Shown: one piece after another, positions 11,857 through 25,615 of the stretch
Position numbering within the stretch: position 1 is the first letter of the stretch
Layout of the letters: each line of letters begins with the position of its first letter
Source of the DNA: Macquaria australasica
Taxonomy: Eukaryota > Chordata > Actinopteri > Centrarchiformes > Percichthyidae
Direction: 5' to 3'
Length of the DNA stretch: 64,000 nt
Assembly: GCA_005408345.1 (NCBI GenBank)
Contig: SEMN01000337.1
Span: 1 to 64,000, forward strand
The notes under the pieces: generated by a model
What the model was told of the DNA's origin: nothing
Database searches by the model: none
What the model saw: only the letters and a program-made list of their open reading frames with translations
Program-made: the position numbers and the translations under genes

Positions 11857-12304
11857 TAAATTCAGTATAATGTACATTTCCACAGCACTAATTCCATCAG
11901 TACAACAACAGAGTCATTTCATACTCACGACTCTGCTGAACAGAAATACATTTTTATTTACCAGTCCATTCCAGTCGCTCCTACTTTGCTGTTTTCTTGA
12001 TTGCTGTTCAGTGAAACTCAACACTTCCTGCAGATGTTTCACATGAAAAGCCTACCAGTGAAGACTGATATTATGCCCTTTGATCTGCTGCAAAGCTTTT
12101 AATGTGAAACATTTACAGGAAGTGTCAATTTCTATTATTGACCATAACTTAACAGCGGTAAAAAAAACCCAGCAAAGTTGAAGCAACTGGAATTAATTCG
12201 TGAATGAAAACAATATATTGGTTAAAATGAGCCGCAGAGAAATGACATGAGTTTGTGTTACTGGTGGAAATAGTGCTGTGGAAATGCACATTATACTGAA
12301 TTTA
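11857..12304. mobile_element. Foldback MITE with ~200-bp inverted arms
   Basis: The left arm (11857-12051) starts TAAATTCAGTATAATG. The right arm (12095-12304) is its diverged inverse and ends CATTATACTGAATTTA. The 43-bp centre is unpaired. Arms match over almost their whole length with small indels; both contain a run like CACTTCCTG-AGATGTTTCACAT. No open frame. The superfamily is unknown to me. Confidence 0.75.
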
Positions 12305-13000
12305 TCAAAACAACAGTTAGTCATGGAGGAAGTGTTGACACCAAAAACAACAAGTTAAAAGAGGAGAAGATAAGAAAAATGTCTCACTAAAATATGATAA
12401 AATTTACTTATAAAACAGTAGAAATTATCTAATCTGTCTCGCATATAAGCCTGTTTCAAGTTAAGACCTGATTCTCTCTGCAGTTGAGGTGAAAAGGAGA
12501 ATTTACAGTAACACTTTGGGACCTTCACTAAAATAGAAAAAGGTGTAGAACAGACTTTAGAACACTTAGGCAATCTTTTTCCAAAAGATTTCTAGGATAA
12601 AGTTGAAAATGTGTTGGCAGTGTCACATCAGAGTGCAAAGGAAAGATGGTTGATGGTTAATGGGGCCCTGAGCTGCAGACCGTGACAGGTCTCTTTCAAA
12701 CTTTAAATCCTGTAGTTCAGAGCACAGTCAGGCCGAGAATACTTGGCAGTGTTCCCAATCGCCTGCCTCACTGTTGACTCTTTTATAATGGTTTAGTTTT
12801 GCTTTCCAGGGCCTTACAGGTCCTTACAGAGCTAACTGTGGCTTTAAAGTTGTGCAATTGTTCCACTAAAATAACATCTGATGGACTCTTTTTGCAGCTG
12901 ATGGGCAGACTCTGAAATAATGTCTTTGACTTCTTTGCACCATGACACAGATCTATAAAAGTTTAAGTTAACTTTCCCTGCAGCTATTTGTTGATACCTT

Positions 13001-13037
13001 TTATGAATTTATGAATTTATGAATTCATGAATTCAGA
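13001..13037. repeat. 8-bp tandem (ATGAATTT-like)
   Basis: Successive TTATGAAT units, the later ones changed to TCATGAAT. Confidence 0.8.
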
Positions 13038-14524
13038 ATCACTGACTGGGTGCAATGCAGCATCTGAGTTGACACTGTCCCTGTTTGCACTCACAATGCA
13101 GCTTGGCTATTTCCTGCTGTCCCCGTTTGCTCCCTGTGCAACTATTTCTCAGTTTATTATGTCAACAGAACAAGTCGATTCGAAACTGATTTCCTATATT
13201 CGCTGTATATATAGTATGTACTTGTGAACACATGCACGTACTCTGGATGAACAGACCTCTGCAATTTCCCTGCTTTCTGGCTTCTCTTTCGCTGTTTTCT
13301 TTATATGGTTTTGGTGACAAGTAATAACGACAACTGTGATGTTGGCATCAACATGTGTACTTTGCTGTAATTTTCCGTATGTATTATTCATTGACCATCA
13401 GTCCCAGTGGGATGCCGGCATCCCGCCTACTGTTTAACTGAAGCTTGTTCGTGGACCGATTGGTGTATCTCACAGTCAAGGTATTAATAGCTCTGGTCCT
13501 TAGGAGCAAAATGAGCTATCATGCTTGGTTGTAATCCGTCCTTATGTGGTGTTCTGGTGGTCCAAGCAACATGAGCGAATCACAGTTTGGTTGTGTCCCA
13601 TTCCCCTTAATGGGGGAAGAGGCTGTAACGAGTTAACTGAATATTTGCCTGTGTTATTTGTAAGCTTTTCAGATTCTAGATGTCGACACTTGACCCCTAC
13701 AGAGTCAGAAAGTGCATTGACATGGTTTGATCTTCAGTAAAGTTACTTTGAGTAAAGGTTTGTTGTTGCACTTCATCAGCTTTTGTTATTCATGCTGCTG
13801 TAAGCTCACAGTTGCTGTCAGTTTTAAAAAAAACCTCACAGATTTCACTGATCAGACTGCACATATTTAGAATTCTGATAAAGTGCATTTTGTTAAATAC
13901 ATGTTCTAGGCGAAACCTAAAGTCTACATTTACAGTATATAATCCTTCATAAATCTTGAATGCAATTATACACATCACATTTTTGCTTATCCCAAAAAGT
14001 TCCCAAGGCAAGAATTCAGATATACAGTATGTTCCATATTATCATATCATTGTCAGTCTGGATGTGTTGTTTAGTCCAGCAGAAGGTTTCATGTATTTTA
14101 TCTCCAGTTTGCATCTGGGAAAAGTTTCCTAATAGCTTAAATTTTTATTCTGGTGTTTTGGGTCTAAGGCCTTAAATACTGGAGGGACACACACTTTATT
14201 ATTGCTGTGTTCCATTTAACGCATTCTCCTCAAAATGTGAATTAGCGCAGATTGCTGTTGGAGAAGAGAATTTATTTAAAATGTCAGACAACTTTTGGAG
14301 GCTTTAAGAATCTCTGCATTCACTTTTGCAGACTTTGAAATTACCCCATTTATTCTCCCGTTCTTTCGTGGTGTTGTTGTGAGACATGCTCTGTTTTGTA
14401 AATTGTTGTTATTTTTATCACAAATCAGAAGAAAAATGAAATGCATATCTCTTTGGTGGATCGGCTGCTTCAGGCACAGCAAACTGTTCCCAGTAATTTA
14501 ACACCTCCATCCTATATTTTTATC

Positions 14525-14547
14525 TATTTATTTATTTATTTATTTTT
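14525..14547. repeat. (TATT)n tetranucleotide repeat
   Basis: Five to six TATT units. Confidence 0.85.
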
Positions 14548-15689
14548 ATATCCAAAATTAGCTACAGGCTCACTGGTGAAGCCTTTCTTCCTTTACATGG
14601 TGAGAGGGGCAACATGTTTTTAAGATCCAAGGATGCAGGAGATAAAGTTCCATCCTCAAAAACATAAAAACCTCCAGCTTCACCCCTCAAGAGGAGATGA
14701 TGGGAGCACATATTCCCACTGGATGCCAGGCTGCACACTCATTAGAGGGAGCTCAGTATAAAGCATAACTCTGATGCCTCCTTTTAAAAATGCTCATTAG
14801 AAAGTGTGTGTGGTGTTTTTGGAGGTCCCCAGCAAACCTCAGAGCCATTACCCCATCAAGCACCCTGCCCTCAACCGAGTCCCAGTCAGCCCGTTTAGGC
14901 CAGTGTAGGCTCTCTCCACTGTTATGTCTTAATCACACATACTTCTACGTCTGGATGAGTGTCTGCTGAGGCCTCCATCATGTCCAGCTCACAAAGGGCT
15001 CGGTGTATTATTGTGTGTCAGTTTTGGAGTAGACTGGTACCAGACCTCTGAATCCACTGCCCAGTTTTCAGATTTATGAAGGACTGACAGGCCACATTTG
15101 CGTCAGAATGCAGTTAACGTCCTTCGCAGTGCGCATGAACGTGACACCAGCTCTGACAGGCAGCAGGAATTGATGAAACCACTAGTATTTGCTAGCCAGC
15201 CCGTTAACATAATATAGCATTTTGTATGATTACCATTGACATAATATAGTGTCACAAAAAAACAAAAACAAAATTCAAGCTCTCTTGGGGGCCCCTGGTA
15301 GCAACCGAGGCCTTAAACAGGCGCTTAGTTTGCTTGTGCGTCGGTCTGGCTTTGTCGATACACCAACTTTTCCAACTCAGCCTCAGTAAAAACTTTTTAA
15401 GCAATATTTTGAGATCAAATATATCTGAATATTTCTTCCACCACTGGTTATTTCAATCAATAGTCAATAATGGACAATAAAAGGTCCAGGGTTTTCCTGT
15501 TCATTGTCACTGTGTGTGTGTGTCATTGAGCCAGTTACTGTATGTACTACAGGATATGTGTGTCTGTGTGTGCGTGAGTACATTAAAGTAGACCTATAAT
15601 ATGACAGCCACAGTCCTGCATGTGTGTGCTCCTGTGATTTGATTGGCACATGTCACACGCGTCTGTCAGCGAGAGAAAGGAAAAGGAAC

Positions 15690-16140
15690 ATTTAAATCGC
15701 GGTTATTCATGCCCTGCTGCTCTGTTTGTCTCGCTGAGATCTAATTACCACCGCTCTGAATATCGCTGCACGCTTTTAAATAACACGCCCAAAAAAGGGA
15801 AATGGAGCAACAATGTAAAATTAATTGAATGGAATTTGTAATTTCAAAGTGCGAGAGTGGAAGAAGGAGAAGAGATCAAATGCGAGTCCGTACTTTTAAG
15901 AGTTGGCTCCCGTGGGGTTTCCCACCCTGTGTTTCAAGGTTTGTGTGTTGTGATCCACAGAGGGGCCACAGCCTCCATTTTCAAAATGAGGCACCAGAAT
16001 TAAGTTTTATATAGAGCGGAATAAAGATGTGGATTCTTGCTGGGAGAAATAGGCTTTTAATAAGTGAGGGCTGGCAGAGAGGGTCTCCACTCTCAAGGCT
16101 GCAGAGTCTGGATTAATGCGGCAGGCAGGAATCATTTAGA
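15690..16140. promoter_or_regulatory. Candidate conserved non-coding element
   Basis: About 450 bp of balanced, non-repetitive DNA rich in TAATT/ATTA words (GATCTAATTACCACC, AAATTAATTGAATGG, TCTGGATTAATGCGG). It stands out from the AT-rich repeats on both sides. Function is inferred from texture only. Confidence 0.3.
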
Positions 16141-16194
16141 GGAATCACTCAAGCTCACACAGTATTGATTTCACCCAACAGGTTCACTCACTCA

Positions 16195-16210
16195 CTCTCT
16201 CTCTCTCTCT

Positions 16211-16251
<41 letters not shown>
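16195..16251. repeat. Compound (CT)n(CA)n microsatellite
   Basis: A CT run followed by a CA run. Confidence 0.97.
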
Positions 16252-16669
16252 GCTAAAGGACTTCATTCCATTTAACTCGTTTTTCCAAAGAAAGTTAGTT
16301 TCATTCTTCAGTAACTCTTTGGTAGGTAGATGGAAAAAAGACCCAAAAATATCTACCCAACAGTGCGATTAAACTCTGTAATTCATCATATTTTTACCTG
16401 TTTTATAACCACATTATGTCTACAGTTCAGCCATGACTCTCTTGAAGCTGATTTATTGGTTGAAGCTGATAAGAAGCAGCATATTTGTTTTAGTCTTAGC
16501 AGCCAATAACCAGTGTTGGACAAAAGTAGCAATACAACAAAGTAAAAATAGTCAATCACAATTAATTGTGTGACTATTGACTAAGAGCATTCAAAATGAC
16601 TAGTATCTTAAAAATGTGATCACAAGTAAAGGTATTCATTATGTAGAATGGCCCTTTCAGAGTGCTATA

Positions 16670-16890
16670 ACATAATATATAATAATGTATTCTTATTACT
16701 AATGAAGCCCTTAACTACTTTTTGTACTGTTGGTTAGTTTCATTTATAGTTATGCTTTATATTTATTTTCTTTTTAAAATCTAAATCTGCAAAGTAACAA
16801 GTAACTAAAATTGCCAAAAAGTGAAGTGGAATAAAACAGTACAGTATTTCCCTCTGAAATGGAGTGAAAAAAACAGTGTAAATACTTCAG
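16670..16890 (-). repeat. Inverse copy of the TACTTTTACTT dispersed repeat
   Basis: It contains ATCTGCAAAGTAACAAGTAA, then CAGTATTTCCCTCTGAAATG and AAATACTTCAGTAAAG, the reverse-strand form of the repeat at 45.9 kb. Confidence 0.45.
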
Positions 16891-17074
16891 TAAAGACTAA
16901 CCTGTCTTAAAGGTCTAGATATTAATTATATTAACTATATAAATAACAGTTATATTCTCATGCATAATTGAAAAGTTGGACTTAAAAATGATAATTAATT
17001 TTGTTGCTCAACAGATTATAAATGAAAATACAGACCTATTTTCCTGCTGTGCCAAATAAAACTGGTGTAAACTA

Positions 17075-17290
17075 ACTAGTTTATTTTCATTATCGACTAA
17101 TTTGTTTTTTTCCAGAAAATGACAGAAATTAGTAAAAAAAATCTTTTGTCCGACCAACCAGAGAAGCAGCAATTTTTCACATTTGAGAAGCTGGAATCAG
17201 CAATTGTTCAGCATTTTTGCTTTAAAATGACAAAATGATTGACTATCAGAATAGATAGATTTTCTGTCGATCAACTAATTGATCGGCCAA
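17075..17290 (+). repeat. Dispersed AT-rich fish repeat (copy 1)
   Basis: It runs from TTTTCATTATCGACTAATTTG through AAAATGACAGAAATTAGT and CACATTTGAGAAGCTGGAATC to GTCGATCAACTAATTGATCGG. Related copies lie at about 24270-24430, 34225-34480, 35400-35560 and 36480-36760. Both ends carry TTAAT/ATTAA-type words. I know this class from fish genomes but cannot name the family. Confidence 0.55.
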
Positions 17291-18550
17291 GCTAATAACT
17301 TCTCAGGTGTTGTGTTCCTGTGTTAAAGGTTAAGATAACAGCAGTATTTGGATTTGCCCCTTTTATTTTGATTAATAAATGTTTTATCATTACATAGTAA
17401 CAGTTGCATTCAGTGTTGTACTATTCGTAATAAGGATTCTGATAGGGCAATCCATAATCAGCCAAATAAATTCTGGTTAAAATAACTTTATAGATGACTA
17501 CATTACTTTTTAAAAATATCTGGCAATAGAAATAATGAGCTGACACACAGGTATAAATATTAGATGTCACTGGAAACCTTCCCATAATGTTTAATACTTT
17601 AATGTTGAGAAGTGTAGTTATACTCATGGCTATAAACTGTGCAGGAAAATAAAATACAGACTCACATGTTTGTATTTGAACAAAATATTTTCTTTATTCT
17701 GCAAGAGAACTGAATATGGTGGAGCTCCACTGAGCTCCACGAGTTCAGCTCAGAAACAAAATGGAGAATCTACAACCAAGAAACTATTGCAAACCAATAC
17801 GAGAAAGTAAAGTGAAGTGTGATTGGCCAAAACCATTTCAAAGAGGAGAATACCAAGAAAAGCTGGTAGCAGGTATGGCAGAGGGCAACACTGAGAAAGA
17901 GACCCGTTACCGTTGTCTTTTAAATCTGGGATAGTTGGGTGTTTGGGCCTTTTCACGGCAACGTTAACGGCCGCAAAATTTTCTACCAAGTTCAAGTCAT
18001 TTGAATGAATCTGTTGTAATCAGAGGATGGTCGTTGTGGATCTTGACACACTACTTTGACCTCTGAGGTGGTGATCATACCTAAGAGTCAAAAATTATGT
18101 TTTTCTGTAGCTGATCACTTTCATAGAAGTCTTTGAACCCAAACCCTAAGAGCAACGTTCACCACGCTGTTTCAAATCAATCAATAAAACATTAACTTAA
18201 TCTGTGACATTAGAAAAACCTTTAATAATGAGGACAAACATTTCTCTTCCTCAGTGTTGCGTTGTTATAGCATTAAAACAACTGACACAAAAAGGACTGG
18301 AACTTGTTTCAGCTGTAAGCAGTGATGTTAAATTTGCTATATTAAATTCTGAATACACCATAAACAGACAAATAACAGTTGCTTTTCAAAGACATCTTTT
18401 TTACCATTTTTCTTTTATACACAAAAAACAACAGTCAAGAGTACCAAATATGCATGCTGGATCTGTACGTATGTCAAAAAGGGGTAAAAGGGAGGGAAGG
18501 GGAAGGGTGGGTGTCAAACACTTTTTTTTTTAAATCTTTTTTTTTTTAAG

Positions 18551-18574
18551 TTTATTTTTTCAAAAGTTCTTTAT

Positions 18575-18575
<1 letters not shown>
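18551..18575 (-). terminator. Paired candidate polyadenylation signals
   Basis: Two AATAAA hexamers on the minus strand (18575-18570 and 18556-18551) lie just before a T/A-rich tract. They could end the long pik3r3 transcript. The hexamer alone is weak evidence in AT-rich DNA. Confidence 0.3.

Positions 18576-18578
<3 letters not shown>

Positions 18579-18609
<31 letters not shown>
18579..18609. repeat. (AT)n microsatellite
   Basis: Uninterrupted AT dinucleotides just beyond the candidate polyadenylation hexamers. Confidence 0.95.
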
Positions 18610-18611
<2 letters not shown>

Positions 18612-21600
18612 AAGCTGTTACTCCTCGAAGCTGTGCTGGGTACTGTGATCAGATAAGCAGTGGTAAGAACACGACACGACTCCTTGATAAGAATCACAAA
18701 CACATTCGAACCTGGCTGCAAATAAAACTTTGCAGGACTGCTTGAGGGCGAGTAGTAGTAGTAGTAGTATTTGTAGTAATAATAGTTGTAATACAGGAAC
18801 AACAGACAGTTGCTATTTTAACAGTCCTGGGGTAGTAGTAGTGAGTATAAACACTCTGACAGAAAAAAAGTAACAGTAGGCTTATTGTACCTTTGTGTTA
18901 CAGAGACTGCACCTTTGTTTGAATCAGAATGTACCTTTATTTTCTGAGAGGTGAACCTAAGCCTGTTTCCTGGAGTTATTAGAGTTACAGTTGAGTTTTC
19001 CAAAGTGAAAACTCAACCAAACAGTCTGTAAAAGTAAACTTGACAAAACAGATATTTTGGTTTGTCCCACTGACCCTCCTTTAACTGCTTTTTCTCTCCG
19101 CCTGTTCTTTGTACTACTACGAGCGAAACACCCTGCCCGTTCAGAAACACCTGCACTGTGGGGGTCGATGCACCTGAGGGAAAACACTCGCCCTCCATCA
19201 CGAACCCCTCGCTGACAGAAAAGGGAATATTGCATGTTGTGGTGGAGTGAGACATGAAGGGAAATCGTCCAGCAGAAACCTCAGATACTGTAAGTGTTGA
19301 ATTTATCATTATTTAAAACTGACATTTTATTAGGGGTGTAAAAAATCCCCAATATTTTTGTCCCTGTTGATCTTCCATATACTGTAGAATTTCCACTTGG
19401 TGAGCTGCACATCATTCTTTTGAATTTGATTTAGGTACTTCTTCTGGAGGTATTGAAATCAAACACATACATTTGAGTAATATGGACTATCTAATCGAAT
19501 CTGTGTCAAATTAAACTCTAACGCCCCTGTTGTAAAATGTACGGAGCCCCCTAAGTTCCAAAAAACAAGTTCCAAATCTTCCACAATTATTATTAATTAT
19601 CCTAAATCTACTGTGCACAAGGTATTTTTAAGATATGTAGCCCCAAAAGTCCTACAAAACAAGATATTATGTGCAAAGATGCAAGATATTACATTTAAAA
19701 TGTGAAAAATGGTTTGCCACCAATTTAAAGAAAACCTAGTCTGAAACCCCCCAAAATACACGTTTGTTCTTGAGATTTCTGCAGGACATTTTCAACACAA
19801 ACCAAACTGAACTCCAGCTACGGTCATCATGTGCAAATATATGAAGTAGCATGAGTGAGAAAGCTGAGACTCTGGGACTTTGGGTAGTTTTCTTTTAAAT
19901 CCTCAACAGACGTCAGTTTATATCGACAGCACATAAACTGAAGAATGCGGATCAAGTTAAATCTGATTTTTTTTTACCACTGGGACATCATTGAACAAGG
20001 ATTTTTAAAGATGGATCCTTCCTGACATGCCACAAAAAGTACCTGTTTGAACTCTTTTCAACACAAATGGACAGATCAACCAACAATCCTAGCTAGCTGT
20101 ACGGGACACTCATTCACACAACATGGTTTTATCTTCTGAGCTGTGATAATATCAAGGCAATGGAGATAATAAACGTCACTGAAACATCCCTTTCCAATGA
20201 TCAACAACTGAAGGATTAACAAGAACTGAAATCTTTGGTCTAAATGTTTTGGGGGGGGGGGATGAAAACAGTCAAAGAACGGCGACTACGACTCAAAACA
20301 ACCCTTCAAACTGTAATATCTTTAACTTTATATATATGATAGATACGACATCTCTGTGTAAATGTGACTCATGATGCACACGCAGACATCACAGGTAAAT
20401 ATTTACAAAAGTAGATGATAATGTGTGCAATTTCAGACAAGCCCTCTGTGAAGGAAAAGATCCGAACATATCGCTGAGAAAAGTTTCAAAAAGCGCCTCC
20501 TTCCCTCCTAAAGTAGCTCTACGTTTGCCTGTAACGAATACTGTACATCTGTCATAAAACTCTAAAAACCTCGGCCCTGCTCACCATAAAACAAAAGGGA
20601 ACTCTTCGTTTTTTGTTTGTTTTTCTTTAATAAATGTATATTTTCATATAAAGACATTCAACAGTGAGCAATGCAATATAGTTCAAGTAATAGAGTTAGG
20701 GTTTTTTGAGTTCCCTATTCGAAAAACAAAAGTCGGATTATAAAATAAAATAAAACCTTCAGACTGTGTGGTGATGGAGGGGAAGGAAAGACAATGACAT
20801 CCTTTTTGGTGATGATGCTGTGTCTAAACTACAGGGAGCCATGAAGGACAAGCCTCTTGAAGTGAGGACACTACAAAAGTCAAAGTCGTGGGGATCTAGC
20901 TTAATTGACTATCAATGCAGAAAAAACCCTGATTTATTTATTTTTTTCTTCAAATCGCTGGCTTTGTTGTGTGGTAATTTCTTTACGGTAAACTTGAAAC
21001 ACCTGAGGGTTAATGACCGGAAACGTATGGAGACGATATAAAAGTCTGCCAAATCAAACGGGCCTGCGTTTTCTGATAGCACCTTGCGAGTTAGGATCAT
21101 CTTGTTTCCGTTACGGACGAACATGACTGCGGTGCTTAGAAAAACCAAACAGCTTTGGATCCATACTGATCCTTTTTGTACATTCAAGATTATATTGACA
21201 AACGCCGCCTTGCTGTCCCGTTAGTCCACGAGAAAGAACAAAGACCGTCCTCACAGCAACAGGTACAAAACACAAAGAAGAAGGCTGTGTCCCAATTCAG
21301 AGGCAGATGACTTTAAAGAATGCCTGATACAAAAAGGGGGAAGGCTAAACCTGGACCTGGACCTCCTCCGCATATTGCACTAATTCTCGCAATTTCCTGC
21401 CTGTGACCACAGTGGATTCTGGTATCAGTATCCGTATGATACTTGACAAAACACTGGGTTGGATATCTGAAAAATCAAAAGCTAAAATCTTATTGACATA
21501 TTTACCCTGAAACATCCCGTTAATACTTGGAACCACAGTTTGTGCGAGATGTCGTGAAGGAAAGCAGTCGGGAAACTGCAGAGGTTTGCAATCGCTTTGG

Positions 21601-24600
21601 AGGCCTCAAAAATACAAACATCTGCAGAAGCATCATGTTCAATAGGAGAGAAGTATGTCAGAGCAACAAATGTCAGAAACAAAAAAAGCTTTGTTGCCGT
21701 CTGAAGTCGACGATGGAGAAAATGGTGACATTTATCTACCAATTCCTGGATGAGCTATCGCTTTGTGTTTGTGACATTTGATCTCTGATCTGGCTGTCAT
21801 ACAGAGCTCAAACTTGTGTCTGTTAGCAGACGTATACCAAAATGAAGTCAGGCTTGGGAATACAAAACACCACAAACTTTTGGACAAAAGAAAGTCACAT
21901 TTCTCGGCTGAATTCCAAAGTGGCACCTGAAATAGGACACAGCCAACATCTCACCAACTGTTTATGTCCAGCTGTGTTGATTCAGTCTCTTCTATTTCTT
22001 CCTCCACACTTACTGTTTCAGCTAAACACGGATGGTAGAGAGGGTCAACTGGGGCTGGCAGTATGCTTCAAGCTAAATCTAATTTAGCCTCAGACGCCAA
22101 ACAATTGCTTTGTGACGTTTGGGTTTGATTTCTGCAGTTGTTGCTCTGTGAAATATATCATACAACTGCTTGCAGGCTGTATTAACAACTTACTGTTACA
22201 CAGTTATGCTAATGTTCATGTAGCTTTGCTTACTTTGTTTTTAGGAACTTGCCATGCCTGTCTGTTCCAATCTCGTCTCGTCATGGACGCTGTTACACAA
22301 AAGACCTGGAAGTCACAGTAAGTACTGTATGTTTCCATCCACCTTTTTTGTGCATTTTGAACCACTGGCGTTATTTAAAGCTCGTCTTTATCAATATGCT
22401 ATAGATCGTTTTTGAAAGAGACGCTGACGTTGCCAAATTTACTTCTGTAAATGCACAAGAATGCAGGATTACAGAAAGCAGTAATGAAACGTCATGTCGA
22501 ACCAGTGCTTAAACACAAACTGATTCGCATTTTCTTTTCAGAAATAGTTTATCATTTTAGTGTTAATATGAGAGTCTGAAAACAGGTCAAATTGGATTAA
22601 GTACTGACGGCTTTAGGAGAGACCAAACTGGTTCAGTGTCCAGTAAAACAATGAAAGGGAGACCGCTTACTATCAATGGCTTTCAGCTCCACAAACCTTG
22701 CCCCTCCCAACTCATCTACCTAATGTGAGCGGACTATATCAAGGGCCGGGGCATGTGGGGGTAGATAAGGGTTACTACACTGTAGGGTGTCGAGGAGGAC
22801 ATTGAGACGGGGGTATAGATAAACACGTGGTGGGTACAACCAAGGTTGTATCATTCACTCACAATGACTCCTCTGCAGCTTCTCAAATGGCCCTCTTCCT
22901 ACAACCTGATACTCCTTCAGACGAACCTGTGTGCATGCGTGTGTGTGTGGCCCATACACTCTGATTCTGGCTTATCATACAGTGAAAAACGCCACAGAGG
23001 ACAGAGGGAGGGCAGTGCTGTGTCTCTGACTTTGTAACCAGCGTCGTCTTTTAAAATAGTTTTTGGTAGACGCCGTCTCAAATGTTATCCTGTAAAACGA
23101 CAACAACAAAAAAAAAACTGGCTAGCCGAGTGGCTGTGTATCTCGGTTTTAGAGAAAGGGGGTGGAGTGAGAACAGCTGCCTTTGTTTGCCACAAACCAG
23201 GGTCAAGAAATCCGGTAACCTTCGCTTTTCATTAGGATCTTAAAATAGCTGCAGATTATCAGACAGGCAGCTACGGGATGACTGTCTGGGGACACCAGTT
23301 CCCCCCGAGACACAACGGCGACCCCGTTCATCTCCTTAGAAATGTCTCCCTAAAAAGGAACAGCCAATGGTTGAGCAGTATCTTCGTGACAACCGCCAAT
23401 CAGTAATAAAAGAATTTCAAATTTCTGGGAAGAATAGAATGCAACTTAGTTGTGTTTTTCTCGTCAGTTTTCCAAGATATTTTTTATTGTGTGATGCTTC
23501 CACTGGTTATAAAGTCGAGCACCGGCAAGAAGTTCTGAGTTTAAAAAAAAAAAAAAATCACAAAATAAAAGAGGGAATGAAGCAATCGGACAAACAAATA
23601 AAACTGAATTTCACTCCAAAAGCTTCACTGTGCACTTTGATTATCTCTTGGACTTTAGTGCATCTCACTCTGCTGAACTACACAACGCTAGATTGCACGT
23701 TCTTTCAAGTTTTTAGTATTTTCTTCTAAAGCCTATGTCTTCAGCTCGGGACATCACCTCTGTCTACCTGCTCTCTGTGTTACACATAAAACATTTTTAT
23801 CAAAGCTTATTTCTGAAGGTTTCGTAACAAAAACCAAAAACAAAACACAAACAGTCCCAGTTTTTCAACCCACAGTCGTTAGCATATATTCACGCATCTC
23901 ACACTTTTTTAAAACCACACATAAAATGGGTTTCAGGTTCCATGGTCAGACTCTTTTTCCTTCCTTCATGCTTTCCTTCCAAAGGATGATTTTGGTGAAA
24001 CTGACCATTTGTAACCTTTTCTTGTCTGGTTTAAGTGTAGCAACATTTGTTCCCTCAGAACTCTGAACGTCATGCTGTGATTTGGTCACATAGTGCTCCC
24101 TATGCAAGTGTTTCAAATCCAACATTTCCACAAACTGGTGAGCAGAGCGGAGCAGCCAAGTCTGTGGCAATGTTGGACTCAAATGTTGGTTTCACCCCGA
24201 GCAAACAGTTTATCAGTCCCGGCAGAAAGTAGACATGTGTGGCATCAGAAAAATACCTCTGAAGATGAAACTGAATTATTTTCTCAATGAGTCAATCACT
24301 TGTTTTGTCTATAAAATGTCACAAAAATAATGAAGAATGTATAAAAGTTCAATGCCATGTGCTAAAGTATGTTTAGATTACTTAAAACTATCATTTTAGT
24401 TACCAATTAGATTGATCAATTAATGATTTGAGCTTTAACGTGGGGGAAGCTAGGTGACGTCCGGAGCGCTGAGGTCACAGATGGGACTCGTTTAAGTGCT
24501 TCTTACTCAACCATCTGTATTTACAGAAGGTCCTGGCATTTCTGTTTACGTACCATTTGGTTTTCCCAAAAAAAAATGGCTATTTGGTGCACAAGCACGT

Positions 24601-25615
24601 GGCCCAAAACTCGGTTTTATGTGTGGTCTCAAACACACCATTCGTTTGCTTTTTCTTGACTCCTTTCTCCATTCACCAAAAGAAAGAAAAAAACTAAGAA
24701 ACACACACTAGCTGACTCTTTGCCCCCCCCCCCCTTCCCCTCCCTCCCCTCCCTTCCCTCTCCACACCAACTTTGGTCTCTGGTTCAGATCTGTGACGCT
24801 GCCGTTTACACATTGGCAAAAAAAACTATGTTCCAGCAAAGCAAATAAAAAACCCCTCTACAGTTAGTATAAAAGCAAGCCTTTCGTCCTTCGTTCAAAA
24901 CTACAAAACTGTTTTGTGTTGCTTGTGCCCCCCCAAACCCTAAAGCAGCAGTCTACATGGAGGAACACTATAAAATAAGTGTCCGTTGTCTCGTTATGCT
25001 ACATTATTTTTGCTTTTCGTACGGAGAGGGACACATCTCCTCTTGCATTTACGACAAACAAAGTTACGAGCAAACAAAAGGAAACATCTGAAACATGAAA
25101 ACAACTCCAGAAACAAACAGAAAAGGTCGTCATATAATCATCTGAGGTGGAAATTAACGGGAAACAAACAAAAAAAGGGAATGTTTTGTTGTCGTCTTCG
25201 ACGTCATTCGCGTGGCTTTTGAGTTTCTGGTAAAAAGTCTGAGCTGGAGTTTAGGTAGCAGCAGGGTCAACCTGAAACTCTGAAGTCTCCTACTCCGTTT
25301 CCTTCCTTCCTTCCTTCAGTCATTTTTTTTTTTTCACATTCACAAACATTTAAAACTTCCTTGTGCAAATCAAGCAGTCTTTAGAAAGAATGCCCTCTGA
25401 AAATGTTCTTGTAAAAATATATAACTCCAAGGTGGCTGACGTGTGTGTTGCAGCAAGTGTTTAATTTGTTTCTATCTTTATCGGGTCTGGTGTTGGGGTC
25501 GCTTTGTATTTCAACCACCCCCCCCCCCCCCCCCCTTCACTCCCCGTTCTCCCTTCCCCAAGAGGGGGTTGGTTTGTTGTCTATGTGGGGGGTGTGGCCG
25601 GGCAAGGGGTGTGGT

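Larger units (their letters stand above)
12305..16194. other. Intergenic; no gene recognised
   Basis: Includes the small tandem repeats and a possible conserved element listed separately. 14640-15030 is also non-repetitive and could hold regulatory DNA, without a clear motif. Confidence 0.5.
16252..18550. other. AT-rich intergenic; dispersed repeats
   Basis: Two dispersed fish repeats (16670-16890, 17075-17290) and AT-rich unique DNA. A minus-strand AATAAA lies at 17698-17693. Confidence 0.5.
18551..25615 (-). other. pik3r3: Probable long pik3r3 3' UTR (extent uncertain)
   Basis: About 7 kb downstream of the stop is AT-rich, mostly non-repetitive and has no host-like open frame. It holds homopolymer runs of C (24723-24734, 25518-25535) and G (20251-20261) on the plus strand. 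Minus-strand AATAAA hexamers 19 nt apart lie at 18575-18570 and 18556-18551, and another at 17698-17693. Long 3' UTRs are usual for this gene family in vertebrates, but the end point here is a guess. Confidence 0.35.
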
